DNA of 64,000 nt from Zhuqueibacter pondensis (GCA_034505955.1 JAPDQK010000018.1:1-64000); one strand, 5' to 3'. Counted from the first letter of the stretch, positions 25,547 through 35,726 are shown. A program made the numbers and translations. Notes: generated from the sequence alone by a model not told the origin.

Positions 25547-27776
25547 AGAGCGCATCCGCAGTTTGCTCGAACTTGACTTTGCATTTGGGACAACGCAAGT
25601 GGGCGCCATCAGCTTGGGTGTAGCGCTCTTCCAGATAACTAGACCCACATTGCGAACAGGGCGTGGCGACCGGTTTATTCCACGTCACAAAGCTGCACAC
25701 AGGGTAATTACTGCATCCATAAAACGTGCGGCCACTTTTGGAGCGGCGCTCGATGATCTTGCCGTTACATCCTTCCAGCGGACAGGCCATACCGATCGGA
25801 TAGGGGCGCGTGGTCTTGCACTCGGGATAGCCGCTGCACGCCAGGAAACGACCATATCGGCCAATTTTCACGACCATGTCACGGCCGCAATTTTCGCAAA
25901 CTTCACCGGCAATTTTTTCCTCGGCATCGAGCGGCTGGGTGTGCCGGCATTCCGGGTAACCGCTGCACGCCATGAAACGGCCATTGCGGCCCCATCGGAT
26001 GACCAGTGGCCGGCCACATTTGGGGCAGGCTTCGGCGGTCGGCTCCTGCAAGGCATCTTTAATGGCATCTCTTTTTTCTTCGGTGGCTGCCACCGCACTG
26101 TTAAAGGGTTCGTAAAATTCCCTTACCACTTGCAGAAACGGTTTTTCTCCGGCTTCGACTTTGTCCAACTCCTCCTCCATGAACGCCGTAAATGTGACGT
26201 TGAAGATTTGCGGGAAATTTTGAATCAGAATTTTGTTGACGGTTTTGCCAAGATCGGTGGGCGTCAACTGCCGGCCCTGCTTGTCCACATACTTGCGAGC
26301 CAGCAGGGTGCTGATGATCAAGGCATAAGTGCTCGGCCGGCCGATGCCGAGCGCGTCGAGCTCCTTCACCAAGCTGGCCTCGGTGTAGCGCGCCGGCGGT
26401 TTGGTAAAATGCTGCTTGGGATACACATCCAGCAAGGTCAGAACTTCATTGACGTGGAGGTTTTGTGGCACCACGCCGTTTTCACCATTGCCATTCTGAT
26501 CTTCTTCTTTTACGTCCTCATAGACTTGCAGGAAGCCTCGGAAAATGACAACCGAGCCGGAGGTGCGCAGGAGAAAACGTCCGGCGGCGATGTCGATCGA
26601 GGTTTGTTCGAGAACCGCGGCCTCCATCTGGCTGGCAACGAAGCGGCGCCAGATGAGCTCATAAAGCTTGTATTGATCCTCCGTCAGATTTTTTTTCAGG
26701 CTTTTCGGGGTGCGGCGCGTGGAGGTTGGGCGGATCGCCTCGTGGGCATCCTGTGCGGCAGCTTTTGCCTTGTAGAGACGCGGCGACTGTGGCAAGTATT
26801 CCAAGCCGTAATCCGTTACAATATAATCGCGCACTTCGGCTATCGCCTCGTCGGCCACGCGGGTCGAGTCGGTACGCATGTAGGTGATCAAGCCAACGCT
26901 GCCTTCTTCTCCGAGCTCAACGCCTTCGTAGAGTTGCTGCGCAATGGCCATGATGCGTTTAGCGGTAAATCCCAAACGATTGGCCGCCTCTTGCTGCATT
27001 GTGCTCGTGGTGAACGGGGGAGGCGGTTGGCGATTGACTTCCTTTTTCTTGATGTCAATCACTTTGAAGCTCTGCTGGCGCAGCTCCTGACTGAGCGCCT
27101 GCGCCTCGGCTTCATTGTGGATCTCCGGCTTCTGCTCGTCGATCTTGATGAGCTTGGCCAAAAAAGAATCCGTGCGCTTGCCCTTCAGTTCGACGGCAAT
27201 GCTCCAATATTCTTCCGGAATAAAGGCGTCAATTTGTTCCTCGCGCTCGCAGATCAACCGCAAAGCGACCGATTGCACGCGACCGGCGCTGAGGCCACGA
27301 TAAATGGTGCGCCACAAGATCGGACTGACTTGATAACCCACCAGCCGGTCAACCACGCGCCGGGCTTTTTGTGCCACGACCAGATTCTCATCGATCTTGT
27401 CGGTGTGCGCCAGCGCCTGCTTGACGGCGCGCTCGGTGATTTCATTGAAACGCACGCGATAAATGCGGTCGTTATGCGGGCTGATCACTTCGGCAAGATG
27501 GAAGGCAATAGCTTCACCCTCACGATCAGGATCGGTAGCAATATAGACGTGATCGACTTTTGCGGCAGTTTTGCGAAGATCGTTGAGGATCTTGGCTTTG
27601 CCGCGGATGGTGATGTATTCCGGCTCGAATCCGTCCTCAATATTGACGCCCAGACGCTGCTTCGGCAAGTCCTTGATATGCCCGACGGAAGATTTTACCG
27701 TGAAATCACTGCCGAGAAATTTGCCAATGGTTTTGGTTTTTGCGACAGATTCTACAATGACCAGAGACTTCGACAT
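25524..27776 (-). CDS. topA: DNA topoisomerase I
   Basis: 750 aa. Toprim domain at the N-terminus (LVIVESVAKTKTIGKFL, then IATDPDREGEAI with the DxDxE metal site), catalytic Tyr in VGLITYMRTDSTR near residue 300, and GIGRPSTYALIIS. The C-terminus carries four Cys4 zinc ribbons (CPKCGRPL, CENCGRDM, CPLEGCNG, CSQCGSSY). It relaxes negative supercoils. The overlapping plus-strand frame of 738 codons is a shadow. Confidence 0.97.
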   Translation of the reverse strand: MSKSLVIVESVAKTKTIGKFLGSDFTVKSSVGHIKDLPKQRLGVNIEDGFEPEYITIRGKAKILNDLRKTAAKVDHVYIATDPDREGEAIAFHLAEVISPHNDRIYRVRFNEITERAVKQALAHTDKIDENLVVAQKARRVVDRLVGYQVSPILWRTIYRGLSAGRVQSVALRLICEREEQIDAFIPEEYWSIAVELKGKRTDSFLAKLIKIDEQKPEIHNEAEAQALSQELRQQSFKVIDIKKKEVNRQPPPPFTTSTMQQEAANRLGFTAKRIMAIAQQLYEGVELGEEGSVGLITYMRTDSTRVADEAIAEVRDYIVTDYGLEYLPQSPRLYKAKAAAQDAHEAIRPTSTRRTPKSLKKNLTEDQYKLYELIWRRFVASQMEAAVLEQTSIDIAAGRFLLRTSGSVVIFRGFLQVYEDVKEEDQNGNGENGVVPQNLHVNEVLTLLDVYPKQHFTKPPARYTEASLVKELDALGIGRPSTYALIISTLLARKYVDKQGRQLTPTDLGKTVNKILIQNFPQIFNVTFTAFMEEELDKVEAGEKPFLQVVREFYEPFNSAVAATEEKRDAIKDALQEPTAEACPKCGRPLVIRWGRNGRFMACSGYPECRHTQPLDAEEKIAGEVCENCGRDMVVKIGRYGRFLACSGYPECKTTRPYPIGMACPLEGCNGKIIERRSKSGRTFYGCSNYPVCSFVTWNKPVATPCSQCGSSYLEERYTQADGAHLRCPKCKVKFEQTADALYEPADLE

Positions 27777-27794
27777 TGAACATCCTTTTTACAG

Positions 27795-28262
27795 TTAATG
27801 AACGACGGCATGATCCTCAAAGACAAAAAACGATCCCTCGGCTGCGCCCTCGAAATTGAACAGGGTGGAAGCGACCAATGATTTGATCGCAGCTTCCGAC
27901 AAACGGGTCGCGCCGAGCATCATGGCGCGCTCGATGATTTGCTCCATCTCGACATCGCTCAAAATGCCGAGATGTTTCAATTGCAACAAATAGCCATACC
28001 CTTCCGGGGAGATGATGACCCGCTCCACGTCATGCAGAACGCGTGTGGAGCCCGGCAACGTCGAGCCGACATGACGCACCAATTCCTCACTCTCGCTTTG
28101 GTAACGCTCGAACAACCAGGAGAACGCGGAGCTGATCTCACTCTCGGTGTAACCACGCTGCATCAGGTCACGCGAGATGAGCTCCAAATTGTCCGGCATC
28201 GGCCTTCCGCCGCGGATCTCGTTCATGATATAGACGAGAATCTCGACGACACGCTCATTCAT
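27795..28262 (-). CDS. smg: Smg/DUF494-family protein
   Basis: 155 aa, acidic and helical: VVEILVYIMNEIRGG, then ISRDLMQRGYTESEISSAFSWL and LLQLKHLGILSDVEMEQIIERAM. The Smg family (DUF494) is widespread, often near topA and dprA, of unknown function. Here topA is 19 bp downstream. GGAGGAAATCC before ATG 28262 fixes the start. Intact. Confidence 0.88.
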   Translation of the reverse strand: MNERVVEILVYIMNEIRGGRPMPDNLELISRDLMQRGYTESEISSAFSWLFERYQSESEELVRHVGSTLPGSTRVLHDVERVIISPEGYGYLLQLKHLGILSDVEMEQIIERAMMLGATRLSEAAIKSLVASTLFNFEGAAEGSFFVFEDHAVVH

Positions 28263-28681
28263 CAGGATTTCCTCCGTATTAGCCTCATTTTTCCCAAGTC
28301 GCCTGCAATGTACGAAAAAAAAATTGAAAAGCAAGGGATTTTACAATTTTTTAGCAATTGCAATCAGCCTGTTTTAGAAAAATAACGGATTGGGCGACTG
28401 CGCGATTAGCAGACAATTGGGTTCTCCTCCGAGAATTATCAACTTAAGATCAAACTCATCCCGGTCCGCATAACCACCTAACATTCTAAAAATTTCGTTT
28501 TCTTCGACCGACGGCATGAGTCTTTTAACCCCGATAATTCATGAGCCATATTTTCAGGCTTGCGCCAAGAGCAGAGTGCTGTCGATTTACGCACCGCGTG
28601 AATTATCGGGGTTAAAGCAAATCATCCTTCAGTTCCGACGGTGGAATATGAGATTCTTCACGCTTCGACACTGCATGTCAC
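28263..28681. other. 419-bp intergenic region between secA and smg
   Basis: No gene. It contains MITE-like copy B (28525-28615) and the presumed promoter of the smg-topA-xerC-hpf-hprK run. Short frames crossing the repeat are not supported. Confidence 0.6.
28525..28615 (+). repeat. MITE-like element, copy B (91 bp)
   Basis: Terminal inverted repeats TTAACCCCGATAATTCA and TGAATTATCGGGGTTAA. The same length as copy C and clearly similar to it when C is read in reverse (shared ATATTTTCA, AGCAGAGTGC, CGATTT.CGCACCGCG). Non-coding. Confidence 0.85.
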
Positions 28682-31600
28682 TCACACTTCCGCCCCATGG
28701 CATTTTTTGTATTTCTTCCCGCTGCCGCACGGGCACGGATCATTACGGCCGACTTTGGGACCCACGACCACGGGCTGGCGCTTGCCGGGAGTCGGCGGCT
28801 GTTGCGAACGCGATGGTTCGGCAGTCTCAAATCCCATGCCCATGGTCGATTGATGCACTGTGAACATCTGTTGAGGCATACGTCTGCGTGTCGGCTGAGG
28901 TTCCGCAAGCTGCCATTTGAAAATGGACTCCAAAACCATTTCATCTATGTGCGCCAGCATTTCCTCAAACATGCGAAAGCCTTCACTCTTGTATTCGAGC
29001 AGGGGGTCTTTCTGGCCATAGGCACGCAAATTGATGCCTTCTTTCAACTGATCCATCTCATAAAGATGCTCCCGCCATTTCTCATCAATCGCACGCAACA
29101 TCGCCAGACGCTCGAGCTGGCGCATAATTTTGGGCGTCACGAGCTTTTCTTTGCGTTCATAGGCTTCGTGCGCTGTTTTGGTCAAGGCCTCCAGTAAATC
29201 CTGTGTTTGCAATCCGATCCGGTTGCGCAAATCGTCTGGCATGCTGGCGAGAAAAATGCGCTGAAAAGCATTCTGCAGGCCTTCCCAATCCCATTCGTCC
29301 GAATGCTCGCCGGCAGCATACAATCCGACTTTTTCTTGAATGTACGTGTCGATCATCTGCAAAATTTCCTCCCGCAAATTCTCGCCGCGCAAAGCATGGC
29401 CGCGCTGATTATAGATGACGGTGCGCTGCTTGTTCATGACGTCATCATACTCGAGCAGATGCTTGCGGATGCTGAAGTTGTGCGCTTCGACACGTTTTTG
29501 CGCTCGTTCAATCGAACGGGTGACCATGCGGTGGGTAATGACTTCACCTTCTTGCGCGCCCAGGCGATCCATGACCGAGGCAATGCGCTCCGAACCAAAC
29601 AGCCGCATCAAGTCATCTTCTAGCGAAAGATAGAAACGGGAGGAGCCGGGGTCGCCCTGTCGTCCGGAGCGGCCGCGCAGTTGGCGATCGATGCGCCTGG
29701 CCTCGTGGCGCTCGGTGCCGATGATGTGCAAGCCGCATGGCACATTGTCGTAACAATTGTATTCTTCCAAATGTGGGCATGACTCTTCACCCGGCTTCAC
29801 ATTTACTAACGCACAGTTCCGATGAACCACCACGCCTTTGCCGAGCTTGATATCGGTGCCGCGGCCGGCCATATTCGTGGCGATGGTGACTGCCCCGGGC
29901 TGACCGGCAAGCGCCACGATCTCTGCTTCCTGTTGGTGATATTTGGCATTCAGAACCTTGTGCGGGATGCCTTTGCGTTTGAGCATGCGGCTCAGCGTTT
30001 CAGAAACTTCGACGCTGACCGTTCCGACAAGAACCGGCCTCTTGCGGGAATACAATTCGGCAATCTCATCGATCACGGCATTGTATTTTTCTCTGCGGGT
30101 GCGATAGATTCGGTCTTCATAATCAATGCGGCGGACCGGCGCATTGGTAGGTATCACCACCACGTCGAGCTTGTAAATGTCCCAGAATTCGGCAGCCTCG
30201 GTTTCCGCCGTGCCGGTCATGCCCGCAAGCTTGTGATACATGCGGAAGTAATTCTGCAGCGTGATCGTGGCCAAAGTTTGCGTTTCGCCCTCGACCCGCA
30301 CGCCTTCTTTGGCTTCGAGCGCCTGGTGCAGACCATCGGAATAACGCCGGCCCGGCATCAACCGGCCGGTGAACTCATCCACGATGATGACTTTGCCGTC
30401 ACTCACCACATATTCCACATCTTTTTCGAAGAGCGAATAGGCGCGGAGCAGTTGCGAAATGCTGTGGACGCGATCACTTTTTTCGGCGTACTCGTTGGTC
30501 AACTCTTCCTTGAGGCGCTCTTTCTCTTCGATCGAAAGCGTGGTATCCGTATTAATCTGATGCATGCGCTCACCGAGGTCCGGCAAGATGAACATTTCCG
30601 GCTCATTGGGCGAAAGATATTCGCGGCCCTTTTCCGTGGTGTCAATCGTGTGGGCCTTTTCATCGATCGCGAAATAAAGCTCCTCATCAATTTCATGCAT
30701 GCGCTTGTCGCGCAGATAATCATTTTCAACCTGATGGATGAGCTTTTTCGTGCCGGGTTCCTGCAGCAGTTTCATGAAGCGTTTATTTTTGGGGGCGCCC
30801 CGCTGCACCTGCAGCAGCTTGATGCCGGCTTCATAGTCCTTCCCCTCCTGCAGAAGTCTTTCGGCTTCGGACATAAGGCGGTTGACGAGTTGCGTCTGTG
30901 CATTCACCAGGCGTTCGACGCGCGGTTTCATGGCATCATATTGATCGATGCTCTGCTCCACCGGTCCGGAAATGATGAGCGGCGTGCGCGCTTCATCAAT
31001 CAATACGGAATCCACTTCGTCAACGATGGCGTAATAGAAGCCGCGTTGCACCTGGTCTTCCGGCCGCACCGCCATGTTGTCGCGCAAATAATCAAAGCCG
31101 AACTCATTGTTGGTGCCGTAAGTGATGTCCGCGTTGTAAGCCTCGCGCCGCTGGGCGGGATTCATGTCGTTGGTGATGTACGCCGCGCGCAATCCCAGAA
31201 ATTCAAAAATTTTGCCCATCCATTCACAGTCACGGCGCGCAAGATAATCGTTGACGGTGACGAGATGAGCGCCTTTGCCGGCCAGGGCATTCAAATAGAG
31301 CGGCATGGTGGCCACCAGCGTTTTGCCCTCGCCGGTAGCCATTTCCGCAATTTTACCCTCGTGCAAAACAATCCCGCCAATCAATTGCACATCAAAGGGC
31401 ACCATGTTCCATTCAATCTCGCGCCCGACCACAGACCAGGTTTGACCGCACAAGCGACGACAAACTTCTTTTACCACGGCATATGCTTCCGGTAGAATGG
31501 CATCAAGGGTCTCGCGGATAAGGTTTCGTTCTTCCTTTTCCAGCTCGGCAATGCGATTGCGCAGCTCTTCAGTCGACCATTCGGGCTCTGGCTCGCGGCC

Positions 31601-31849
31601 ATCAAAGCCGTTGCCGCTGATCCCTTCGATTTCACCGCGCAGCAACGTGTTGAGCTTAGCCAGCTCGTCGCGTACAGCCGCGGTCGCTTCGTTAATTTGC
31701 GCTTTGAATCGCTCCGTTTTTGCCCGCAGCTCACTGTCGGGCAAATCGTGCAGCGTCTCGTAAATTTGATTGATCTTCGCCACCAGCGGGCGCATGCGCT
31801 TGATATCGCGGTCGTGTTTACTGCCAAAAATTTTGGTTAAGAGGTTCAT
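28682..31849 (-). CDS. secA: Protein translocase ATPase SecA
   Basis: 1055 aa, at the upper end of the family range. Walker A ATGEGKT at 171-177, the DEVD box (VDEVDSVLIDEARTPLIISG), a GRGTDIKLG motif and RQLRGRSGRQGDPG. It ends with a zinc-binding tail (GRNDPCPCGSGKKYKKCH), which binds SecB or the membrane. An acidic/Gly-rich insertion around residues 70-100 adds length. No strong ribosome binding site. Intact across more than 3 kb. Confidence 0.98.
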   Translation of the reverse strand: MNLLTKIFGSKHDRDIKRMRPLVAKINQIYETLHDLPDSELRAKTERFKAQINEATAAVRDELAKLNTLLRGEIEGISGNGFDGREPEPEWSTEELRNRIAELEKEERNLIRETLDAILPEAYAVVKEVCRRLCGQTWSVVGREIEWNMVPFDVQLIGGIVLHEGKIAEMATGEGKTLVATMPLYLNALAGKGAHLVTVNDYLARRDCEWMGKIFEFLGLRAAYITNDMNPAQRREAYNADITYGTNNEFGFDYLRDNMAVRPEDQVQRGFYYAIVDEVDSVLIDEARTPLIISGPVEQSIDQYDAMKPRVERLVNAQTQLVNRLMSEAERLLQEGKDYEAGIKLLQVQRGAPKNKRFMKLLQEPGTKKLIHQVENDYLRDKRMHEIDEELYFAIDEKAHTIDTTEKGREYLSPNEPEMFILPDLGERMHQINTDTTLSIEEKERLKEELTNEYAEKSDRVHSISQLLRAYSLFEKDVEYVVSDGKVIIVDEFTGRLMPGRRYSDGLHQALEAKEGVRVEGETQTLATITLQNYFRMYHKLAGMTGTAETEAAEFWDIYKLDVVVIPTNAPVRRIDYEDRIYRTRREKYNAVIDEIAELYSRKRPVLVGTVSVEVSETLSRMLKRKGIPHKVLNAKYHQQEAEIVALAGQPGAVTIATNMAGRGTDIKLGKGVVVHRNCALVNVKPGEESCPHLEEYNCYDNVPCGLHIIGTERHEARRIDRQLRGRSGRQGDPGSSRFYLSLEDDLMRLFGSERIASVMDRLGAQEGEVITHRMVTRSIERAQKRVEAHNFSIRKHLLEYDDVMNKQRTVIYNQRGHALRGENLREEILQMIDTYIQEKVGLYAAGEHSDEWDWEGLQNAFQRIFLASMPDDLRNRIGLQTQDLLEALTKTAHEAYERKEKLVTPKIMRQLERLAMLRAIDEKWREHLYEMDQLKEGINLRAYGQKDPLLEYKSEGFRMFEEMLAHIDEMVLESIFKWQLAEPQPTRRRMPQQMFTVHQSTMGMGFETAEPSRSQQPPTPGKRQPVVVGPKVGRNDPCPCGSGKKYKKCHGAEV

Positions 31850-31859
31850 GAAAGTTAAC

Positions 31860-32274
31860 TCACCAATCCTTGTCTAAAAAGTCCCGGGGCGTGAGCACAG
31901 GCATGCCACGAATGGAAGTAACACCAACAAATCATCATCACCACTGACAATGCAGACGGCTTTGCCATTGATGGCTAATTCCAGAAATCTGTCATCATCA
32001 GGATCGCAGCATTGCTTGACTTTTTCAGTTGGCTCAACCAGTAGGAATCACGCACCAATGCTGCCAGGAGCAGCATTCGCTCATTTGGGGTGACATACTT
32101 GTCAAATCGTTGTTGGCTCAATTTCTCTGGCAACTCTGCTATTGTCGGCCATGACAACAAAAGTTTTCCTGCTGAACGTGCCGGATCAAAAGCTTGCCGA
32201 GGAACAGAGTTTTTTATCAACGCCGCACTAATGATCACGGTGGTGTCAAACACCAACCACAAGTCATGATGCAT
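31860..32274 (-). pseudogene. PIN-domain toxin, broken by two frameshifts
   Basis: The first frame reads VFDTTVIISAALIKNSVPRQ (PIN start with Asp) to LVRDSYW and then leaves the family sequence. In the next frame it continues VEPTEKVKQCCDPDDDRFLELA and SGDDDLLVL, and in the third frame RGMPVLTPRDFL. Each break is explained by one lost base (a G near 32040, a C near 31927). The repaired protein would be a normal ~140-aa PIN RNase. Its antitoxin at 32264-32480 is also frameshifted, so the whole module is probably dead. Confidence 0.82.
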
Positions 32275-32480
32275 TCACCATGGCCGCCAATATTTCCGGA
32301 GTGAGGCCACGTGCCTGGGCGCGATCACCAGTCATGTTCATAATTTCATTGAGCGATGGCTCAGGTGATTTCCTCAGTTCTCGTAGCCACAAGCGCAGCA
32401 GCGTTTGAATCTTTTTTTTGATCATCTTTGGAGGCGGTGTTATAGGCATTTGCAACATCAGCTTCTACTTGAATTGCCAT
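32264..32480 (-). pseudogene. Antitoxin partner of the PIN toxin, frameshifted in an A8 run
   Basis: From ATG 32480 the frame reads MAIQVEADVANAYNTASKDDQKK and then enters a run of eight A. With seven A it would continue IQTLLRLWLRELRKS and end with GLTPEILAAMVNAS, overlapping the toxin start by 11 bp as in an intact pair. The open frame starting with MLQMPITPPP is therefore not the real N-terminus. Slippage at A8 could still give some product. Confidence 0.7.
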
Positions 32481-32566
32481 ATTTTCCGCTAACACAAAAT
32501 TCGTCTCCAAGACGGAACTTTATTTAAGATAGACAAAAATTCAAAGAAAATCAATAAAAGTTATGC

Positions 32567-33043
32567 TCAGTCATCCTCGCCGTGGGTTCCTTCACTCAGC
32601 CCACGCCCTCTTTTATTTAACCGTCCCTCGTTACGCAAGTCGCTCAGCACGGCATCAAGAATGCCATTGACGAAGCGGCCGCTTTTTTCGGTGCTGTATT
32701 TTTTGGCGATTTCAATGGCTTCGTCGATGGTGACTTTCGGCGGAATGTCCGGAAACCGCAAGAACTCACAAAGCGCCATGCGCAAAATGAGCTTGTCCAT
32801 GATCGCGATGCGATTGAATTCCCAATTGACGGCTTTGCGCCGGATCATCGCATCATAAGTATGAATTTCCGCGACCGTGAGGCGAAAAAGCTCGACGGCA
32901 AATTCCCGTACTGCGCCCGGCTCTGCCCTGCTCAGAATCACATCGCTCAAAATTTGTTCCGGCGGATTGCCTGACAGCTCGTGCGCATAACATGCTTGTA
33001 ATACCAGCTCGCGCGCGCGCCGGCGTCCGCTGCCTTGTGACAT
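32567..33043 (-). CDS. nusB: Transcription antitermination factor NusB
   Basis: 158 aa, helical: RRRARELVLQACYAHELSG at the N-terminus, MDKLILRMALCEFLRFPDIPPKVTIDEAIEIAKKY and SGRFVNGILDAVL. It binds boxA RNA with NusE (S10) in rRNA antitermination. The acidic C-terminal tail is an extension beyond the usual length. Not clustered with ribH or dxs; the neighbour upstream is an acyl-CoA dehydrogenase. Confidence 0.94.
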   Translation of the reverse strand: MSQGSGRRRARELVLQACYAHELSGNPPEQILSDVILSRAEPGAVREFAVELFRLTVAEIHTYDAMIRRKAVNWEFNRIAIMDKLILRMALCEFLRFPDIPPKVTIDEAIEIAKKYSTEKSGRFVNGILDAVLSDLRNEGRLNKRGRGLSEGTHGEDD

Positions 33044-33158
33044 CTTAGTTGAAAGCTCGTGAAATAAAAATAATGAATCTTATGAATAAATTCAATATAC
33101 CGGTGTCAACCGGCCATGCCAATATTCGGCACGAAGTTCGATAAATCTCACACCTTTC

Positions 33159-34298
33159 TCAACCCATCAAATTTCGTGCGATGATCAGCTTTTGAATTTC
33201 CGAAGTCCCTTCGTAAATCTCGGTGATTTTGGCGTCACGCATGTAGCGTTCAACCGGATAGTCTTTGAGATAGCCGGCACCGCCAAAAATTTGTACCGCT
33301 TTCACCGCACAGTCGACTGCCACGCGTGACGCATACAGCTTGGCCTTGGCCGCCGGAATGGCGAATTTTTTCCCGGTGTCTTTTGCCACCGCCGCCTGAT
33401 AAATCAACAAGCGTGCAGCGTCAATCTCGGTTTCCATGTCGGCAAGCATGAAATTGATGGCCTGGAAATTGATAATCGGCTGGCCAAATTGCTGGCGTTC
33501 CTTGGCATATTTGAGCGCGGCCTCAAATGCCGCACGGGCAATGCCGAGCGCCTGGGCCGCAATGCCAATGCGACCAATGTCCAGGATCGACATGGCAATC
33601 GAAAAGCCTTTGCGCTCTTCTCCCAACAGGTTGGCGGCCGGTACTTTTACGCCGTCAAAATTCAGCACGACCGTATCGCTGCTGCGAATGCCGAGTTTCT
33701 TCTCTTTTTTACCGACTGAAACACCGGGAAAGTTTTTCTCGACAATGAAAGCACACACGCCTTTGACACCGGCTGCCTTGTCAATGGTCGCGAAAACGAT
33801 CAAATAATCGGCATGCAATCCATTGGTGATAAAATTCTTGGTGCCATTGAGCACATAATGGCCGTCCTGTTTTACGGCAGAGGTCTGCAGACTGCCGGCA
33901 TCGCTGCCAGTACCCGGTTCGGAGAGACAGTAAGCGCCAAGCGCCTTTCCGGTTGCCAAGGGTACGAGATATTTTTGCTTTTGCTCCTCGGTGCCATATT
34001 TCTCGATGCCATAGCAAACCAGGGAGTTGTTGACGGAAAGCGCCACGCCCACCGAGGCATCGACTTTGGAAATTTCCTCGACCACCAACGCATAGGTCAC
34101 TGTATCCGCACCTTGACCACCATACTTCGGGCTGGCGGTCATGCCCATGTAACCCAACTCGCCCAGTTTCTTGATTTGTCTCTCGGCGAATTTTTCCTGC
34201 TCGTCGCGCTCTGCCGCATCCGGGGCAATTTCAGCCTCTGCGAAGCGACGAATTTCGTCACGAATTTGGATTTGTTCTTCGGTTAACGTGAAGTCCAT
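33159..34298 (-). CDS. Acyl-CoA dehydrogenase
   Basis: 379 aa, normal size. MDFTLTEEQIQIRDEIRRFAEAEI, YCLSEPGTGSDAGSLQTSA for FAD and acyl contact, RQQFGQPIINFQAINFMLADM, and catalytic Glu in IYEGTSEIQKLI. It makes the trans-2-enoyl-CoA and passes electrons to ETF. It resembles short- or branched-chain enzymes. The hbd gene lies upstream in the same direction. The second Met (34298) gives the usual MDF start; the first is two codons earlier. Confidence 0.95.
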   Translation of the reverse strand: MDFTLTEEQIQIRDEIRRFAEAEIAPDAAERDEQEKFAERQIKKLGELGYMGMTASPKYGGQGADTVTYALVVEEISKVDASVGVALSVNNSLVCYGIEKYGTEEQKQKYLVPLATGKALGAYCLSEPGTGSDAGSLQTSAVKQDGHYVLNGTKNFITNGLHADYLIVFATIDKAAGVKGVCAFIVEKNFPGVSVGKKEKKLGIRSSDTVVLNFDGVKVPAANLLGEERKGFSIAMSILDIGRIGIAAQALGIARAAFEAALKYAKERQQFGQPIINFQAINFMLADMETEIDAARLLIYQAAVAKDTGKKFAIPAAKAKLYASRVAVDCAVKAVQIFGGAGYLKDYPVERYMRDAKITEIYEGTSEIQKLIIARNLMG

Positions 34299-34375
34299 AC
34301 GCATCTCATTTTTAAACTTGTAACGCCGCGCTCACCCATGAGGCGACGTGTTCGTAGAAATTCTCATTTACAATT

Positions 34376-35221
34376 TCAAGCGTACATATAAAAGCCTTGC
34401 CCGGTCTTTTTACCAAGATGGCCGGCGGCCACCATTTTGCGCAGCAGCGGGCACGGGCGATATTTGTCATCTCCCAGGTGCTTGTGTAACACCTCCATGA
34501 TATGCAAACACACATCGAGGCCAATAAAATCCGCCAGCGCCAGCGGTCCCATCGGATGATTCATGCCCAGCTTCATCACCGAATCAACCGCTTCTTTCGA
34601 GGCCACACCTTCCATCACGCAGTAAATCGCTTCGTTGATCATCGGCATGAGCACGCGATTGGACACGAAGCCCGGTGCGTCATTCACCGCCACAGGGGTT
34701 TTGCCGAGCGCTTTGCTGAGCTGCATCACGGTATTGAATGTCTCATCATCCGTCATCAAACCACGAACCACTTCCACCAACGTCATCACCGGCACCGGGT
34801 TGAAGAAGTGCATGCCGACCACTTTACCTGGACGTTTGGTCGCTGCGGCAATTTCAGTGATGGAGATTGAAGACGTGTTGCTGGCCAAAATGGTTTCCGG
34901 CGGACACAGCGCCTCCAACTCGGCAAAGAGTTGCTTTTTGAGCGCCGCATCTTCTGTCGCGGCTTCCACCACCAGCTCGCTATTCGCGACGGCTTTCAAT
35001 TCCGTGGAAGTTTTGATGCGACCAAGAATCGTTGCGACCTCGTTGATCGCAATGATTCCCTTCTTGGCCTGCCGCTCGAGATTGTTTTTGATCGTGGCCA
35101 ATGCGCGATCAATGAATTCCTGTTTGATGTCAACCAAAGTGACTGAGTAACCAAATTGGGCAAACACATGGGCAATGCCGTTGCCCATCGTGCCCGCGCC
35201 GATAACGCCGATTCGTTCCAT
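34376..35221 (-). CDS. hbd: 3-hydroxyacyl-CoA (3-hydroxybutyryl-CoA) dehydrogenase
   Basis: 281 aa. Rossmann motif IGVIGAGTMGNGIAHVFAQ, then ASNTSSISITEIAAAT and GMHFFNPVPVMTLVEVVRG with catalytic His, and the C-terminal domain GFVSNRVLMPMINEAIYC. It oxidises 3-hydroxyacyl-CoA with NAD. GAGGCGGAAC before ATG 35221 fixes the start. It stands with thiolase (36167-37360), two acyl-CoA dehydrogenases and a hydratase, so the four steps of beta-oxidation are covered in this region. Confidence 0.96.
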   Translation of the reverse strand: MERIGVIGAGTMGNGIAHVFAQFGYSVTLVDIKQEFIDRALATIKNNLERQAKKGIIAINEVATILGRIKTSTELKAVANSELVVEAATEDAALKKQLFAELEALCPPETILASNTSSISITEIAAATKRPGKVVGMHFFNPVPVMTLVEVVRGLMTDDETFNTVMQLSKALGKTPVAVNDAPGFVSNRVLMPMINEAIYCVMEGVASKEAVDSVMKLGMNHPMGPLALADFIGLDVCLHIMEVLHKHLGDDKYRPCPLLRKMVAAGHLGKKTGQGFYMYA

Positions 35222-35229
35222 GTTCCGCC

Positions 35230-35726
35230 TCACTCTTTTCTCTTCTTGATGACGACCATATAGTTTTCATTCGCACCCCACGCCTCGAGAAAATTCGCAA
35301 ATGGGACTCTGATCGTTTCCTGATCGAAAAATGGATCGTTAATGATGACGGATTCTTCATCATATCCCACCACGGGTAATCCATGATACGCCGACTCATC
35401 CCAATATGGCACTAGTGCTGTATCGACAAACACGATTACGGGAATTTTGTGTATTGAAATTTTCACGAAAAGCTCATTGGGTGTGCCTTCGCTGATTTCA
35501 ACATCAAGATTCCACCGCTTCTCATCCTTTAAAATAAAATACTGGCCAAGTGAGTCCCATTGGGTTTGGTTTTGAGAATACGTCGAAGCTCTGCCTCAGA
35601 AACGTCAACGATGCCGTGATAGTCAAGCACCATTCGCACGGCTGCCGCTACACAACTCGCCTTTAATTCTTGCTTAAAGTGCTTCTTCTGGAGCAAGACG
35701 GTCGGCTTCTTTTTCGATTTCTTCAC
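35230..35726 (-). pseudogene. C39-like peptidase-fold protein, frameshifted
   Basis: First frame (from about GTG 35726): LLQKKHFKQELKASCVAAAVRMVLDYHG, which has the Cys of C39-type domains, ends at LASILF. A +1 frame then gives DSLGQYFILKDEKRWNLDVEI, and IPVIVFVDTALVPYWDESAYHGLPVVGYD with the His, and NDPFFDQETI. One missing base near 35535 explains the break. C39-like domains usually cleave Gly-Gly leaders or occur in peptidase-like accessory proteins. The preceding small gene (35674-35986) is also frameshifted. Confidence 0.7.

Noticed and set aside
25563..27779. 738-codon plus-strand frame opposite topA
   Set aside because: Composition (His, Phe, Arg, Gly runs) and exact coincidence with topA mark it as an antisense shadow.
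29822..31495. 557-codon plus-strand frame opposite secA
   Set aside because: No domain, no ribosome binding site, and it mirrors the secA codon pattern.
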